Positions 1 through 9,353 of a DNA stretch of 53,733 nt are shown in pieces (the first letter of the stretch is position 1; each line of letters begins with the position of its first letter). The notes under the pieces are model-generated. The model was not told where the DNA came from, ran no database searches, and saw only the letters and a list, made by a program, of their open reading frames with translations. The stretch lies in NCBI GenBank assembly GCA_022799315.1, contig JAAWOE010000009.1:1-53733 (forward strand). The letters run 5' to 3'. The position numbers were made by a program, and so were the translations under genes. The stretch comes from Clostridia bacterium. GTDB taxonomy: Bacteria; Bacillota; Clostridia; TANB77; CAG-508.

Positions 1-980
1 TGATTACTACTACACTTCCAGAATAATATTTTAATGTTTAGAATAAAAAATAGTAAAAAACAATAAAATATTATTTTTTTTGAATAAAAAAGGATAAAAA
101 AAGAAGAATTTAAAATAAACAAAAAGACACAACCAAATAGACAAATAAATCAAATGAAAGTATAAACCAAAATGGATATAAGTTAAAAGCTATTATTGTA
201 TTAGAGAAGAATAATAAAAGTATAGAAATAGATAATGAAGCAATTTCATAAAAACAATCAAAAGTCAAAATAAGATAGGGAAAATAAAGGAAAAGAGGAT
301 AATTAAGTTTAAAAAACGGAGTCAAAATTAGTTTTAAATTTATATAAAATGAAAACATTGAAAAACGAAATATTATGTAAAGCAAACAATAATAAAAATG
401 GCTTGAAATAGGTTAATAATAAGGCGAAATATAATTTGCAACAAGAAAAAGGTATAAACAAAACAACCCCAAAACCAAGGGAATAAAGAAAAATAGAGAA
501 AATCTAAAAAACAGAAAAACAGATTACATAAATCGACAAAAACAGCTATTTATATGATTCTTAACTTAAAGAAGATAGAGAATTAGAAAAATAATTTTGC
601 GAAAAAAGCAAAATTAAAAAGTATACCCCAAAGATAAAAGTTTAGGTATAAAAGAATTTATTAATTAATATCTGAAATAAATAATGAATTAATTAATAAA
701 AAATATAAAATATTTAAAAATTTTAATTAAAACAATTTAAATAATTAAAACAATAATTTAAAAGCAATATAAAAATAATAAAATAAAAAAATATGTAAAA
801 TTTTATTTACAATAATTTAAATTATAAATTAAAATTATTAAACATTAAAAATAAAATTTATATAAAAACAAAATAATTAAAAAGAAATAAATTAAAATAA
901 ATTTATTAAAATAAAAATTAAAAATAAAAATAGATAAATATAAAATAAAAATAAATTAAAAGAAAATTTATTTTCAATAA
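1..980. other. Gene-less, extremely A/T-rich stretch
   Basis: No reading frame here looks like a protein. Composition is strongly skewed to A on the plus strand, and from about 650 to 980 G and C are almost absent, with short runs of A, AAT and TTAA. The one longer frame, on the minus strand at 110-385, is rich in Phe/Leu/Ile/Tyr only because the opposite strand is A-rich, and has no clear ribosome binding site or family motif. It may be decayed sequence or a spacer. Confidence 0.6.
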
Positions 981-1017
981 TAAAAAACAAATTGATCTTT
1001 TATCAATTTGTTTTTTA
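981..1017 (-). terminator. Intrinsic terminator of the activase-like gene
   Basis: A 16-bp perfect stem (981-996 with 1002-1017, 5-nt loop) lies 10 bp past the stop codon. Read on the minus strand it ends in a T-run, so it is an intrinsic terminator. The symmetric A/T tails would let it work in both directions. Confidence 0.85.
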
Positions 1018-1027
1018 TTATAAATAA

Positions 1028-4000
1028 TTATTTATTAATTAATGTATTTATTTTATTACTATTTTCTTCATTAATTTTTAATTTGGAATTTTCTTTTAAT
1101 TTTAAATTATCTTTTGCAACAGTCATTAATAATTTAATTCTATTAGTTTGGTTTGCTTCACTTGCACCAGGATCGTAATCAACAGGTGAAATATTTGCTT
1201 CTGGAAATTTATTTCTAATTGTTTTAATAACACCCTTTCCAACAACATGATTTGGTAAACAAGCAAAAGGTTGTACACAAACAATATTAGGAATATCGTT
1301 TTCAATATATTCAATCATTTCAGCTGTTAAAAACCATCCTTCACCAGTTTGATTTCCAATAGATAATACATCACTAACTTTTTCTTCTAAATGCCATATA
1401 TCACAAGGTTGTAAATAATTCTTTTTAGAATTAGAAAGTGCAATTCTTACATCTTTTTCAAAAATATCAATTAAGTTAATAGCTAGTTTTGAAATTTTTG
1501 AAGAAGTTTTATTTATTTTTAATAAATTATTAAATGTAATCTTATGAGTAGCCATAAACTTAACAAATCCCATAAAGTCTGGAAGAATAACCTCAGCACC
1601 TTCTTTTTCTAAAAGATCAGCAACAAAATTATTTCCAAAAGGATGATATTTAATTAAAACTTCACCAACAATTCCTACTTTTGGTTTTTCAACACTTGTA
1701 TCTAGTTCGATTTTTTCAAAATCATTTACTATATCGTAAATACTTTGTTTAAATTGTTTACTATTAGAATTTTCGACTAACCCTTTACACTTTTCAAGCC
1801 AAATATCAAATAATTTTTTTGTTTCTCCTTTATTTACTTCATAAACTCTATTTTTAGTAAGCATTTTTTGAAGTAAATCACCATAAATAACACCTTTAAG
1901 TAATTTCTCTACCATTGGTATAGTTAATTTAAAACCAGGGTTTTTTTCCATACCAACAAGATTAAATGATATAACAGGTACTTGTTCAAAACCAGCATCT
2001 TTTAGCGCTTTACGAATAAATCCTATATAATTTGTTGCACGGCATCCGCCACCTGTTTGAGACATAACAATAGCAGTCTTATTAACATCATATTTTCCAG
2101 ATTCCAAAGCTTCTATAAATTGACCAGTAGTTAAAATAGATGGATAACAAGCATCATTATTAACATATTTTAACCCAGTTTCAACAGTATTAGGAGTACA
2201 TTCGCTTAATAATTCTACATTATAACCACAAGAACCAACAGCAGCAGTAATTAACTCAAAATGTATTGGTGCCATTTGTGGAACTAAAATAGTATAATCT
2301 TTTCTCATATCTTGTGTAAATGGAATTTTATTAACCCCATAATTACCAGTTGGTTTGTTTTCTTGTTTTTTAGCTAAACGTTTTTCCATACTAGCAAGTA
2401 AAGAACGAATACGAATACGTACGGCACCTAAATTATTAACCTCATCAATTTTAATTAAAGTATACATTTTTTCAAAGCTAGATAATATTTCTTCAACTTG
2501 ATCAGTAGTTACAGCATCAACACCACAACCAAAAGAATTTAATTGAATAAGTTCTAAGTTGTCATGTTTACCGACAAACTCTGCAGCAGCATATAATCTT
2601 GCATGGAACATCCATTGGTCAACAACCCTTAAAGGACGTTTAGCTTCAGCTAAATTGGCAATACTATCTTCTGTTAAAACACATAGACCTAAACTTGTGA
2701 TTAAAGTATCAATACCATGATTAATTTCAGGGTCTACATGATAAGGACGACCTGCAAGAACAATACCTTTTAGATTATTTTTTTCAATGTATTCTAAAGT
2801 TTCTTTACCTTTATTATGAATATCATTTCTACAATTTTGATATTCTTCTTCTGCTTTTAAAGCAGCATCCATTAATTCCTTTTTATTAAAGTTAAATTCT
2901 TTAAATTCATTTAATTCTAAAATTCTCTTAGTAAGATTTTTTGCATCAAAAGGTAAAAATGGATTTAAGAATTTAATATTTTTATCTTTTAACTCTTCAA
3001 TGTTATTTTTTAATACTTCTGAATAAGAAATAACAATTGGACAATTATAGTGATTATCAGCTTTTTCATATTCTTTTCTAGAATATGGAATACAAGGATA
3101 GAAAATAGTAGTAATACCAGCCTCTAATAAACTTGCAATATGGCCATGAGCTAGTTTCGCTGGGTAACAAACAGACTCAGATGGCATAGATTCCATACCC
3201 TTTTCATAAGTTTTTCTATTACTCTTTTCAGATAAAACAACTCTAAATCCTAAAGAACTAAAGAAAGTAAACCAAAATGGATAATCCTCATACATATTTA
3301 ATACTCTAGGAATACCAATAGTTCCACGAGGAGCATCCTTTTCTTCACGAGGAGTATAACCAAAAACTCTTTCAAATTTATATTTGATTAGGTTTGGTAG
3401 TTTTGTATTATCAGAAACAATACCTGCACCACGCTCACAACGGTTTCCAGATATGTGCTTCTTTCCATTACTAAATTTATTAATAGTAAGTAAACAATGA
3501 TTTTCACAAATATTACATCTTGTATGAGTAACTTGAATATCAAGAATATCAAGATCTTCCGATTTTGCAATTTTAGAATGATATTCCATATCAAAATTAG
3601 CTTCAAATTGTTCTTTAGCAAGTAGTGCCACACCATAAGCTCCCATAAGACCAGAAATATCAGGACGTACTACATTTTTACCAACAATCAATTCAAAAGC
3701 ACGAAGAACAGCGTCATTATAAAAAGTACCACCTTGTACAACAATGTAATCTCCTAAAGTTTTTGTATCTCTTACCTTCATAACCTTTTGAATAGCATTT
3801 TTAATAACAGAATAAGAAAGACCAGCTGAAATATCTCCAACAGCATAACCTTCTTTTTGAGCCTGTTTAATTTTAGAATTCATAAAAACAGTACATCTAG
3901 AACCCAAATCAACAGGTCGTCTAGATTTTATAGCCTCATCAACAAATTCTCCAATAGAAAGATTTAAGCTCTTTGCAAAAGTTTCTATAAAAGAACCACA

Positions 4001-5344
4001 ACCTGAAGAACAAGCTTCATTAAGCATAATATTATCTATAACACCATTTTTAATTTTTATATATTTCATATCTTGTCCACCAATGTCAACAATACTTGTA
4101 ACATTAGGCATAAATTGTTTAGCGGCAGTATAATGAGCAATAGTTTCAATTTCATTTAAATCAACATTTAATGCAGTTTGAATTAATTTCTCTCCATAAC
4201 CTGTAACACCACTATATCTAATATCAACACCACTTGGTAAAACAGAATATAATTCCTTTAACATTTTAATAACACTAGTTAGAGGGTTACCTTCATTACT
4301 TCCATATAAAGAATATAATAATTCACCATCTCTACTAATTAAAACCAATTTAGTTGTAGTAGAACCAGCATCAATACCAACAAAAGCATCACCTTTATAA
4401 TCTTTTAATTCAGCTTTTGCAACCTGGTCACTGTCATGTCTTTTCTTAAATTCTTCATAATCAGCATCAATACTAAATAAAGGTTTTAAAGGAATAGTAG
4501 TATCATCATGAGAAATTTTTAAAACTTCAATTTTACTCTTCAATTTTTCAACAGAAATAGGATTAGTGTTTACTGAATCAAGGGCAGCCCCTTTTGCTAC
4601 AAGTAAGTGAGCTTCCTCAGGTATAATAGTAGCTTCAGGTGTTAAATGTAAAGTATCAATAAATCTTTGTCTTAATTCAGATAAGTAATTTAAAGGACCA
4701 CCTAAAAATGCAACATTTCCACGAATAGGTCTTCCACAAGCAAGTCCACTAATTGTTTGATTAACAACAGCTTGAAAAATAGAAGCAGCTATATCTTCTT
4801 TTGCAGCACCTTCATTTAAAAGTGGTTGAATATCAGTTTTTGCAAAAACACCACAACGAGAAGCGATAGGGTAAATAGTGTTAAAATGTTTTGCATATTC
4901 ATTTAGACCAGCAGTATCAGTATTTAATAAAGAAGCCATTTGGTCAATAAAAGCACCAGTACCACCAGCACAAGTACCATTCATACGTTGCTCAATAGAT
5001 TTATCAAAATAAATAATTTTTGCATCCTCTCCACCAAGTTCGATAACAACATCAGTTTGTGGAATATACTTTTCAACAGCACGTTTACAAGAAACAACCT
5101 CTTGAATAAAAGGAAGCTCCAAAAAGTTTGCAGCACTCATTGCACCAGAACCTGTAAGAGCAACTGTGAAAGTATTATCTGGATATTTAACAGTAAGTTC
5201 AGTTAAAACCTCACAAACCGTATTTTTTGTATCAGAAAAATGTCTTCTATAAGACATATCAATAGTTTCTAAATCACGGTTCATTACTACAATTTTTACT
5301 GTAGTAGAACCAACATCTAAACCAACATGAAGTAAATTATTCAT
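1028..5344 (-). CDS. 2-hydroxyacyl-CoA dehydratase activase-related fusion protein
   Basis: 1438 residues. Two BadF/HgdC-type ATPase domains lie in tandem: the first opens with GLDVGSTTVK near residue 8, the second with FVGIDAGSTTTK near residue 320. The second carries the CSSGCGSF motif, whose Cys residues bind the activase [4Fe-4S] cluster in this family. A DUF2229-type region follows (from about residue 690, IGIPRVLNMYEDYPFW), then an HgdB-like C-terminal half with Cys-containing motifs (NNDACYPS, QTGGGC). Proteins of this layout are common in anaerobic Firmicutes as stand-alone genes, and their substrate is unknown. By family the role would be ATP-driven electron transfer to a radical enzyme. 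No separate HgdA/HgdB dehydratase genes lie nearby. The ATG follows AAAGGAG by 8 nt. Confidence 0.85.
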   Translation of the reverse strand: MNNLLHVGLDVGSTTVKIVVMNRDLETIDMSYRRHFSDTKNTVCEVLTELTVKYPDNTFTVALTGSGAMSAANFLELPFIQEVVSCKRAVEKYIPQTDVVIELGGEDAKIIYFDKSIEQRMNGTCAGGTGAFIDQMASLLNTDTAGLNEYAKHFNTIYPIASRCGVFAKTDIQPLLNEGAAKEDIAASIFQAVVNQTISGLACGRPIRGNVAFLGGPLNYLSELRQRFIDTLHLTPEATIIPEEAHLLVAKGAALDSVNTNPISVEKLKSKIEVLKISHDDTTIPLKPLFSIDADYEEFKKRHDSDQVAKAELKDYKGDAFVGIDAGSTTTKLVLISRDGELLYSLYGSNEGNPLTSVIKMLKELYSVLPSGVDIRYSGVTGYGEKLIQTALNVDLNEIETIAHYTAAKQFMPNVTSIVDIGGQDMKYIKIKNGVIDNIMLNEACSSGCGSFIETFAKSLNLSIGEFVDEAIKSRRPVDLGSRCTVFMNSKIKQAQKEGYAVGDISAGLSYSVIKNAIQKVMKVRDTKTLGDYIVVQGGTFYNDAVLRAFELIVGKNVVRPDISGLMGAYGVALLAKEQFEANFDMEYHSKIAKSEDLDILDIQVTHTRCNICENHCLLTINKFSNGKKHISGNRCERGAGIVSDNTKLPNLIKYKFERVFGYTPREEKDAPRGTIGIPRVLNMYEDYPFWFTFFSSLGFRVVLSEKSNRKTYEKGMESMPSESVCYPAKLAHGHIASLLEAGITTIFYPCIPYSRKEYEKADNHYNCPIVISYSEVLKNNIEELKDKNIKFLNPFLPFDAKNLTKRILELNEFKEFNFNKKELMDAALKAEEEYQNCRNDIHNKGKETLEYIEKNNLKGIVLAGRPYHVDPEINHGIDTLITSLGLCVLTEDSIANLAEAKRPLRVVDQWMFHARLYAAAEFVGKHDNLELIQLNSFGCGVDAVTTDQVEEILSSFEKMYTLIKIDEVNNLGAVRIRIRSLLASMEKRLAKKQENKPTGNYGVNKIPFTQDMRKDYTILVPQMAPIHFELITAAVGSCGYNVELLSECTPNTVETGLKYVNNDACYPSILTTGQFIEALESGKYDVNKTAIVMSQTGGGCRATNYIGFIRKALKDAGFEQVPVISFNLVGMEKNPGFKLTIPMVEKLLKGVIYGDLLQKMLTKNRVYEVNKGETKKLFDIWLEKCKGLVENSNSKQFKQSIYDIVNDFEKIELDTSVEKPKVGIVGEVLIKYHPFGNNFVADLLEKEGAEVILPDFMGFVKFMATHKITFNNLLKINKTSSKISKLAINLIDIFEKDVRIALSNSKKNYLQPCDIWHLEEKVSDVLSIGNQTGEGWFLTAEMIEYIENDIPNIVCVQPFACLPNHVVGKGVIKTIRNKFPEANISPVDYDPGASEANQTNRIKLLMTVAKDNLKLKENSKLKINEENSNKINTLINK

Positions 5345-5461
5345 ATGAAAAACTCCTTTCTTTATAACAAAATAAATGCTATAAATTTAACATATATTTT
5401 ATACTTAAAGTAGTAATTTGTCAAATATCAAAAACTGTAAAAATCTTACAATTAGACAGCG

Positions 5462-5490
5462 TTGCAAGAAAAAACATGTAATGATATAAT
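5462..5490 (+). promoter_or_regulatory. Sigma-A promoter of the nuclease gene
   Basis: TTGCAA, 17-bp spacer, TATAAT, 30 bp upstream of the start codon. The -10 box matches consensus perfectly. Confidence 0.7.
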
Positions 5491-5519
5491 ATCAAAAAAT
5501 AAAAGGAAGAAGGACTAAA

Positions 5520-6098
5520 ATGAAATTAACCAAAAAACAAAAGAAATATATAATCGAAACTTTAATAGCATTAATAATATTAATTCCAGGAATAATAGCA
5601 GGAACAGTAAAAAAAGAAGAAATATTTAGTGCTCTAGGAATACAAACTAAAATAAAAACATCTGAAAAGAACACATCCGCAATAGATGGAGAATATGAAG
5701 TAATATCTGTAACAGATGGAGACACATTTGAAATTAATTATAATGGAACAAAGGAAAAAGTAAGATTAATAGGAGTAGATACTCCAGAAAGTGTACATCC
5801 AAACTCTAAGAAAAATAACGAATACGGAAAACAAGCATCAAATTACACGAAAAATTTGTTAGAAAGAAAAGTAGTAAAACTAGAATTTGATGTATCACCT
5901 AGAGATAAATATGGAAGATTACTTGCATATGTTTATTTAGAAAATGGAGAAATGCTAAACAAGAAATTGTTAAAAAAAGGATATGCTCAAGTTGCAACAT
6001 ATCCGCCAAATGTAAAATATGTGGAAGACTTTAAAACTATTCAAAAAGAAGCAAGAGAAAATAAAGTTGGATTTTGGGCAAAAGACGTATTTAAATAA
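5520..6098 (+). CDS. Thermonuclease-family secreted or membrane-anchored nuclease
   Basis: 192 residues. One hydrophobic segment at about residues 10-30 (signal peptide or anchor) is followed by a staphylococcal-nuclease (SNase) domain from about residue 55. The family's active-site features are visible: the DGDTF metal-binding stretch, R in KVRLIGVDTPE with the catalytic Glu, and the second Arg in DKYGRLLAYV. Predicted to cleave DNA/RNA outside the membrane using calcium. It is a single gene with its own promoter and terminator. The RBS is GGAAGAAGGA upstream of ATG. Confidence 0.9.
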   Translation: MKLTKKQKKYIIETLIALIILIPGIIAGTVKKEEIFSALGIQTKIKTSEKNTSAIDGEYEVISVTDGDTFEINYNGTKEKVRLIGVDTPESVHPNSKKNNEYGKQASNYTKNLLERKVVKLEFDVSPRDKYGRLLAYVYLENGEMLNKKLLKKGYAQVATYPPNVKYVEDFKTIQKEARENKVGFWAKDVFK

Positions 6099-6128
6099 AA
6101 AATACTACTAATATTAGTAGTATTTTTT
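6097..6128 (+). terminator. Intrinsic terminator after the nuclease gene
   Basis: A perfect 32-bp palindrome (A6-TACTACTAAT and its complement) overlaps the stop codon and ends in T6. It is symmetric, so it could also stop transcription arriving from the minus strand. Confidence 0.85.
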
Positions 6129-6145
6129 GAAATCTCTAATTTTAA

Positions 6146-6176
6146 AGTCCGCTTCATCCAGCAAGATGAAGCTACA
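6146..6176 (+). repeat. Short GTCCGCTTCATC palindrome, copy 1 (minimal form)
   Basis: GCTTCATC, 6-nt loop CAGCAA, GATGAAGC, flanked by AGTCC and TACA. This is the shortest member of a family seen again at 14505, 17874, 26845, 40318 and 51883. The other copies keep the ends and vary in what lies between. Confidence 0.75.
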
Positions 6177-6223
6177 TAGAAATCTAATTAGTTAATATCC
6201 TTTTGAAATTAAATGCATATAAG

Positions 6224-6889
6224 CTATATATATAACAAATATCTTAAAATAAACCAATATTGACAGAAGCTACCAAGCATTACAAAGATGTGAAAAACCT
6301 CATGGTAACCAAAATACTTATTTTCAAACTTTGGAATTTTAAATCCATAAATAATTGCACCAATAGTATAAAAAATTCCACCAGCAAGTAGCCACCATAA
6401 ACTAGATAAAGCGTTAAGATTACTAAAAATAGTAATCATTGGGTAAACTGCAATTATAACAGTCCAACCCATTGCAAGATAAAGAATTGTAGTAAGCCAT
6501 CTTGGTGCATTAATCCAAATTGCAGCTAAAATAATACCAATAACAGCTAGTCCCCAAACAATTCCGAAAATAGTCCAACCCCAAGGACCTCTTAATGGGC
6601 CTAAACAAATAGGAGTGTAGGTTGAAGCGATTAAAACATAAATCATAATATGGTCAAATTTTCTTAACACTCTTGTTGCAGTTTCACCAACATTGAGTAA
6701 ATGATATAAAGAACTAAAAGTATATAACAAGATAAGTCCTGTTCCAAAAATAGAAAAAGAAGTAATATCCCACCCTTTTTCATTACTATAAAGAGCTGCC
6801 ATAACTATTAAAATAACTAAACCAGCGATAGAAAGTATTGCTCCAAATAAATGAGTAAACCCACTAACAGGATCTTTAATTTTCTTCAT
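6224..6889 (-). CDS. Hemolysin III family (PAQR-like) membrane protein
   Basis: 221 residues from the chosen start. Seven hydrophobic segments and the family's conserved residues are visible: GFTHLFGA near the N-terminus, SSLYHLL, DHIMIYVLIASTYTP, and the C-terminal HEVFHIFVMLGSFCQY with paired His. PAQR relatives bind zinc through these His/Asp residues. The biological role in bacteria is poorly defined and haemolysis is not implied. A longer frame begins 11 codons upstream, but the ATG at 6889 has GGAG 11 nt before it and starts the conserved MKKIKDPVSGF, so it is preferred. Confidence 0.88.
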   Translation of the reverse strand: MKKIKDPVSGFTHLFGAILSIAGLVILIVMAALYSNEKGWDITSFSIFGTGLILLYTFSSLYHLLNVGETATRVLRKFDHIMIYVLIASTYTPICLGPLRGPWGWTIFGIVWGLAVIGIILAAIWINAPRWLTTILYLAMGWTVIIAVYPMITIFSNLNALSSLWWLLAGGIFYTIGAIIYGFKIPKFENKYFGYHEVFHIFVMLGSFCQYWFILRYLLYI

Positions 6890-7082
6890 AAAATCATCAT
6901 CTCCATAAATAAAGTAACACACATTCTACTACAAAAATATGATGTAGTCAATTTAATATGGAAAAAATTTACAATTGTAATTAATTATGTAAAAATGTTA
7001 TATTTAAAAATCGTTCTTTTCATTGTTATGGTTAATATAGAAATATATAATAAAACAAAAAATGGAAAGGACAAAAGAGAAC

Positions 7083-8459
7083 ATGAAAATAGAAAGAGGA
7101 ATTACGCTAATTGCTCTAATTATAACAATCATTTTAATGCTAATTCTTGCAGGAGTAGTGTTAAGTTTAACAATAGGAGAAAATGGAATATTTAAAACAG
7201 CAAAATATGTTACAAAGAAATGGAATAATAGTGTAGAACAAGAAAATAGAGAACTAGATAAATTATATGCATATATAAATGGAGAGAGTTTACCAGAAAA
7301 TACAAAAGATACAGATGCAGGAACATTAGTAGCAGTACCAGATGGTTGGAAAACAAATACACCTGCATATGTACAAACACCAGATGGAAAAGAAGTAGTA
7401 TCAAGTAAAAAGATATCAACAGTTCAAGCAGTAGCAACAGGAGATGGAGAAACAGTACCAGTACCACTAGGGTTTTACTATGTAGGAGGAAAAGTAAGTA
7501 CAGGAGTAGTAATAAGTGACAATAAAGCCGATCAAAATAAATACAAAAATGAAATAGAAATACCATCAGGAATAGAAGCAGTGTTAAATGAAGATGGAAG
7601 TGTAAAAGAAATAAAAAGAACATTAATAGGAAATCAATTTATATGGGTACCATGTACAGAAGAAGAATATGTAAAAATAAACTGGGGAAATGATTATAGC
7701 GATTCAGTATGGGATACGACTACCGCTAAAGCAGAAACAATACAAATAAGAAAATATAAAGGATTTTATGTAGGACGATATGAAGCAGGACTTGATAGTA
7801 ATATTTTAGAATTTACAACTACACAAGCAAATGCATCAAGTATATATAACCAAGAAGGAAAACCACAAAGTAAACCAGGAGTGATTCCATGGAATTTTAT
7901 TAGTTGGACACAATCTAAAGAAAATGCTGAGAATATGTATAAAACAAATTATGTAGATAGTGGTCTAATAACAGGAACCCAGTGGGATGTAATGATAAAT
8001 TGGATGACAAATGAAAATGAATCAGAATTAGTAGATTCAGGAACATTTGGAAATTATGCAAATGTAACTCTCAAAATTAATTTAGGTAGAATGGCCTATG
8101 GATATATAACAACTGCTTGGTATCAAGATGCATTTGAAAATGAGTGGGTTAATAATGGTCCTAAACCAATGGGAGATGTAAATACAAATAGAAATGGAAA
8201 AGGACATTTATGGACAACTGGAGCAAGCGATGAAGCAAGAAAGAAAAATTTATATGATGTAGCAGGAAACTTGAATGAATGGGTAGAAGAAACATCATTT
8301 TATGGTGGAAGTGATTCTAAACAATATCGTGTTTTTCGCGGAGGAGGATTTTTAGATTCAAAAACAGGTCGTCCTATTTGCTATCGTGGTTGTGGTTCTG
8401 ATGATTCAAAAGCCACAGACCAAGAGATTGGATTTAGAGTTGTACTTTATATGAGATAA
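7083..8459 (+). CDS. Pilin-like N-terminus fused to a formylglycine-generating-enzyme-like domain
   Basis: 458 residues. The N-terminus ERGITLIALIITIILMLIL resembles a type IV prepilin signal: Gly followed by a hydrophobic helix, but with Ala where classical pilins have Glu at +5. A linker rich in polar residues leads to a C-terminal FGE-sulfatase/SUMF1-type domain (from about residue 180: QFIWVPCTEEEY, FYVGRYEAG, DVAGNLNEWVEE, VFRGGGFLD, GFRVVL). A Cys is present in YRGCGSDD, but FGE's usual catalytic Cys pair is not clear, so it is probably a structural or binding module. Likely displayed on the cell surface. The ATG at 7083 has AAAGGA 11 nt upstream; the in-frame ATG at 7062 has none. Confidence 0.75.
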   Translation: MKIERGITLIALIITIILMLILAGVVLSLTIGENGIFKTAKYVTKKWNNSVEQENRELDKLYAYINGESLPENTKDTDAGTLVAVPDGWKTNTPAYVQTPDGKEVVSSKKISTVQAVATGDGETVPVPLGFYYVGGKVSTGVVISDNKADQNKYKNEIEIPSGIEAVLNEDGSVKEIKRTLIGNQFIWVPCTEEEYVKINWGNDYSDSVWDTTTAKAETIQIRKYKGFYVGRYEAGLDSNILEFTTTQANASSIYNQEGKPQSKPGVIPWNFISWTQSKENAENMYKTNYVDSGLITGTQWDVMINWMTNENESELVDSGTFGNYANVTLKINLGRMAYGYITTAWYQDAFENEWVNNGPKPMGDVNTNRNGKGHLWTTGASDEARKKNLYDVAGNLNEWVEETSFYGGSDSKQYRVFRGGGFLDSKTGRPICYRGCGSDDSKATDQEIGFRVVLYMR

Positions 8460-8466
8460 ATTTAAA

Positions 8467-8493
8467 AGTCAGGATATATTTCCTGATTTTTTT
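8467..8493 (+). terminator. Intrinsic terminator after the pilin/FGE-like gene
   Basis: A TCAGGA hairpin with a TATAT loop and TCCTGA arm is followed by seven T, starting a few bases past the stop codon. Confidence 0.8.
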
Positions 8494-8554
8494 GTTCTAA
8501 AAAGGACTTGCCTATCATAATATTTACAAACAATAAAAAAGGAAGGGAGTTATT

Positions 8555-9118
8555 ATGAAGAACAAAAAGATATTAGTAATATTAATAATAATCATCATTA
8601 TTTTAGGACTTGTAGGGTATTTTATAAACGCACAAATTAAGAAAAATAAAGAACAAAATAAAATAACAGAATACGTTCCAGAAGAAGAAATAACACTAGA
8701 ACAACTAAGACAAACCACAGTATCACTATATTTTAAACAAAAAAATACAAATACACTAGTTCCAGAACCAAGAAAAATTGATGTAAAAGAACTAACTAAA
8801 ATACCATACGAAACATTAATGAAACTATTATTAGAAGGGCCCAAAAGCGAAAAATTAGAAAAAGTAATACCAGAAGGAACAAAACTAAATAAAATAGAAT
8901 TAAAAAAAGGAATTATATATATAGATTTATCTAAAGAATTTATAGAAAACCATAAAGGAACAATAGAAGAAGAAACATTAACAATATATTCAATAGTAAA
9001 TACCTTAACTAGTTTAAATGAAATAGAAGCAGTAAAAATACAAATAGATGGAAAAGAAGATGCAAGTTTTAAAGATAATGCAATAAAATTTAAAGATCCA
9101 TTTGTAAAAAGAGACTAA
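8555..9118 (+). CDS. GerMN-domain membrane-anchored protein (GerM-like)
   Basis: 187 residues. A short N-terminal transmembrane helix (about residues 5-25) is followed by a charged linker and a GerMN domain (about 50-180), with the family's VSLYF start, the LLEGP turn and the GIIYIDLSKEF strand. GerMN proteins such as B. subtilis GerM act in spore cortex assembly or germination, outside the membrane. No lipobox Cys is seen. The RBS GGAAGGGAG lies 8 nt before ATG. A small gene on the other strand ends at the very next base. Confidence 0.8.
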   Translation: MKNKKILVILIIIIIILGLVGYFINAQIKKNKEQNKITEYVPEEEITLEQLRQTTVSLYFKQKNTNTLVPEPRKIDVKELTKIPYETLMKLLLEGPKSEKLEKVIPEGTKLNKIELKKGIIYIDLSKEFIENHKGTIEEETLTIYSIVNTLTSLNEIEAVKIQIDGKEDASFKDNAIKFKDPFVKRD

Positions 9119-9280
9119 TTATTTAAAAAAGCAGTAAAATTTAAAGCACTTTATAGCCTTTTGACAGCTACATAAAAAATTTTCAACCTCATGAAGAGAA
9201 CAAATAGTGTTCTCTTTTTTTTGAGCAAAATCGAATTTATTCTTATTACAATTCTTATTACAAACCTTATAAGGATTCAT
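9119..9280 (-). CDS. 53-residue Cys-rich protein of unknown function
   Basis: MNPYKVCNKNCNKNKFDFAQ begins the protein, which carries seven Cys in 53 residues, some spaced as in small metal-binding proteins (CNKNC, CSCQKAIKC). The coding call rests on a strong ribosome binding site (AAAGGTGG, 9 nt before the ATG at 9280) and on the ORF fitting exactly between the end of the GerMN gene and the trmN6 promoter. A longer in-frame extension upstream lacks such a site and would overlap trmN6. No family is recognised. Metal binding is inference. Confidence 0.6.
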   Translation of the reverse strand: MNPYKVCNKNCNKNKFDFAQKKENTICSLHEVENFLCSCQKAIKCFKFYCFFK

Positions 9281-9294
9281 ATTTATAACCACCT

Positions 9295-9323
9295 TTGCAT
9301 AAAACGTAAATTTAATATATAAT
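9295..9323 (+). promoter_or_regulatory. Promoter of trmN6-rsmI
   Basis: TTGCAT, 17-bp spacer, TATAAT, 30 bp before the trmN6 start, in the divergent gap shared with the small Cys-rich gene. Confidence 0.65.
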
Positions 9324-9353
9324 ATGTTAAAACATAATAAAAAGTGAGGTACT

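Noticed and set aside
110-385. Minus-strand ORF of 91 codons
   Set aside because: Its Phe/Leu/Tyr-rich product is what A-rich DNA gives on the other strand; there is no clear ribosome binding site or family motif.
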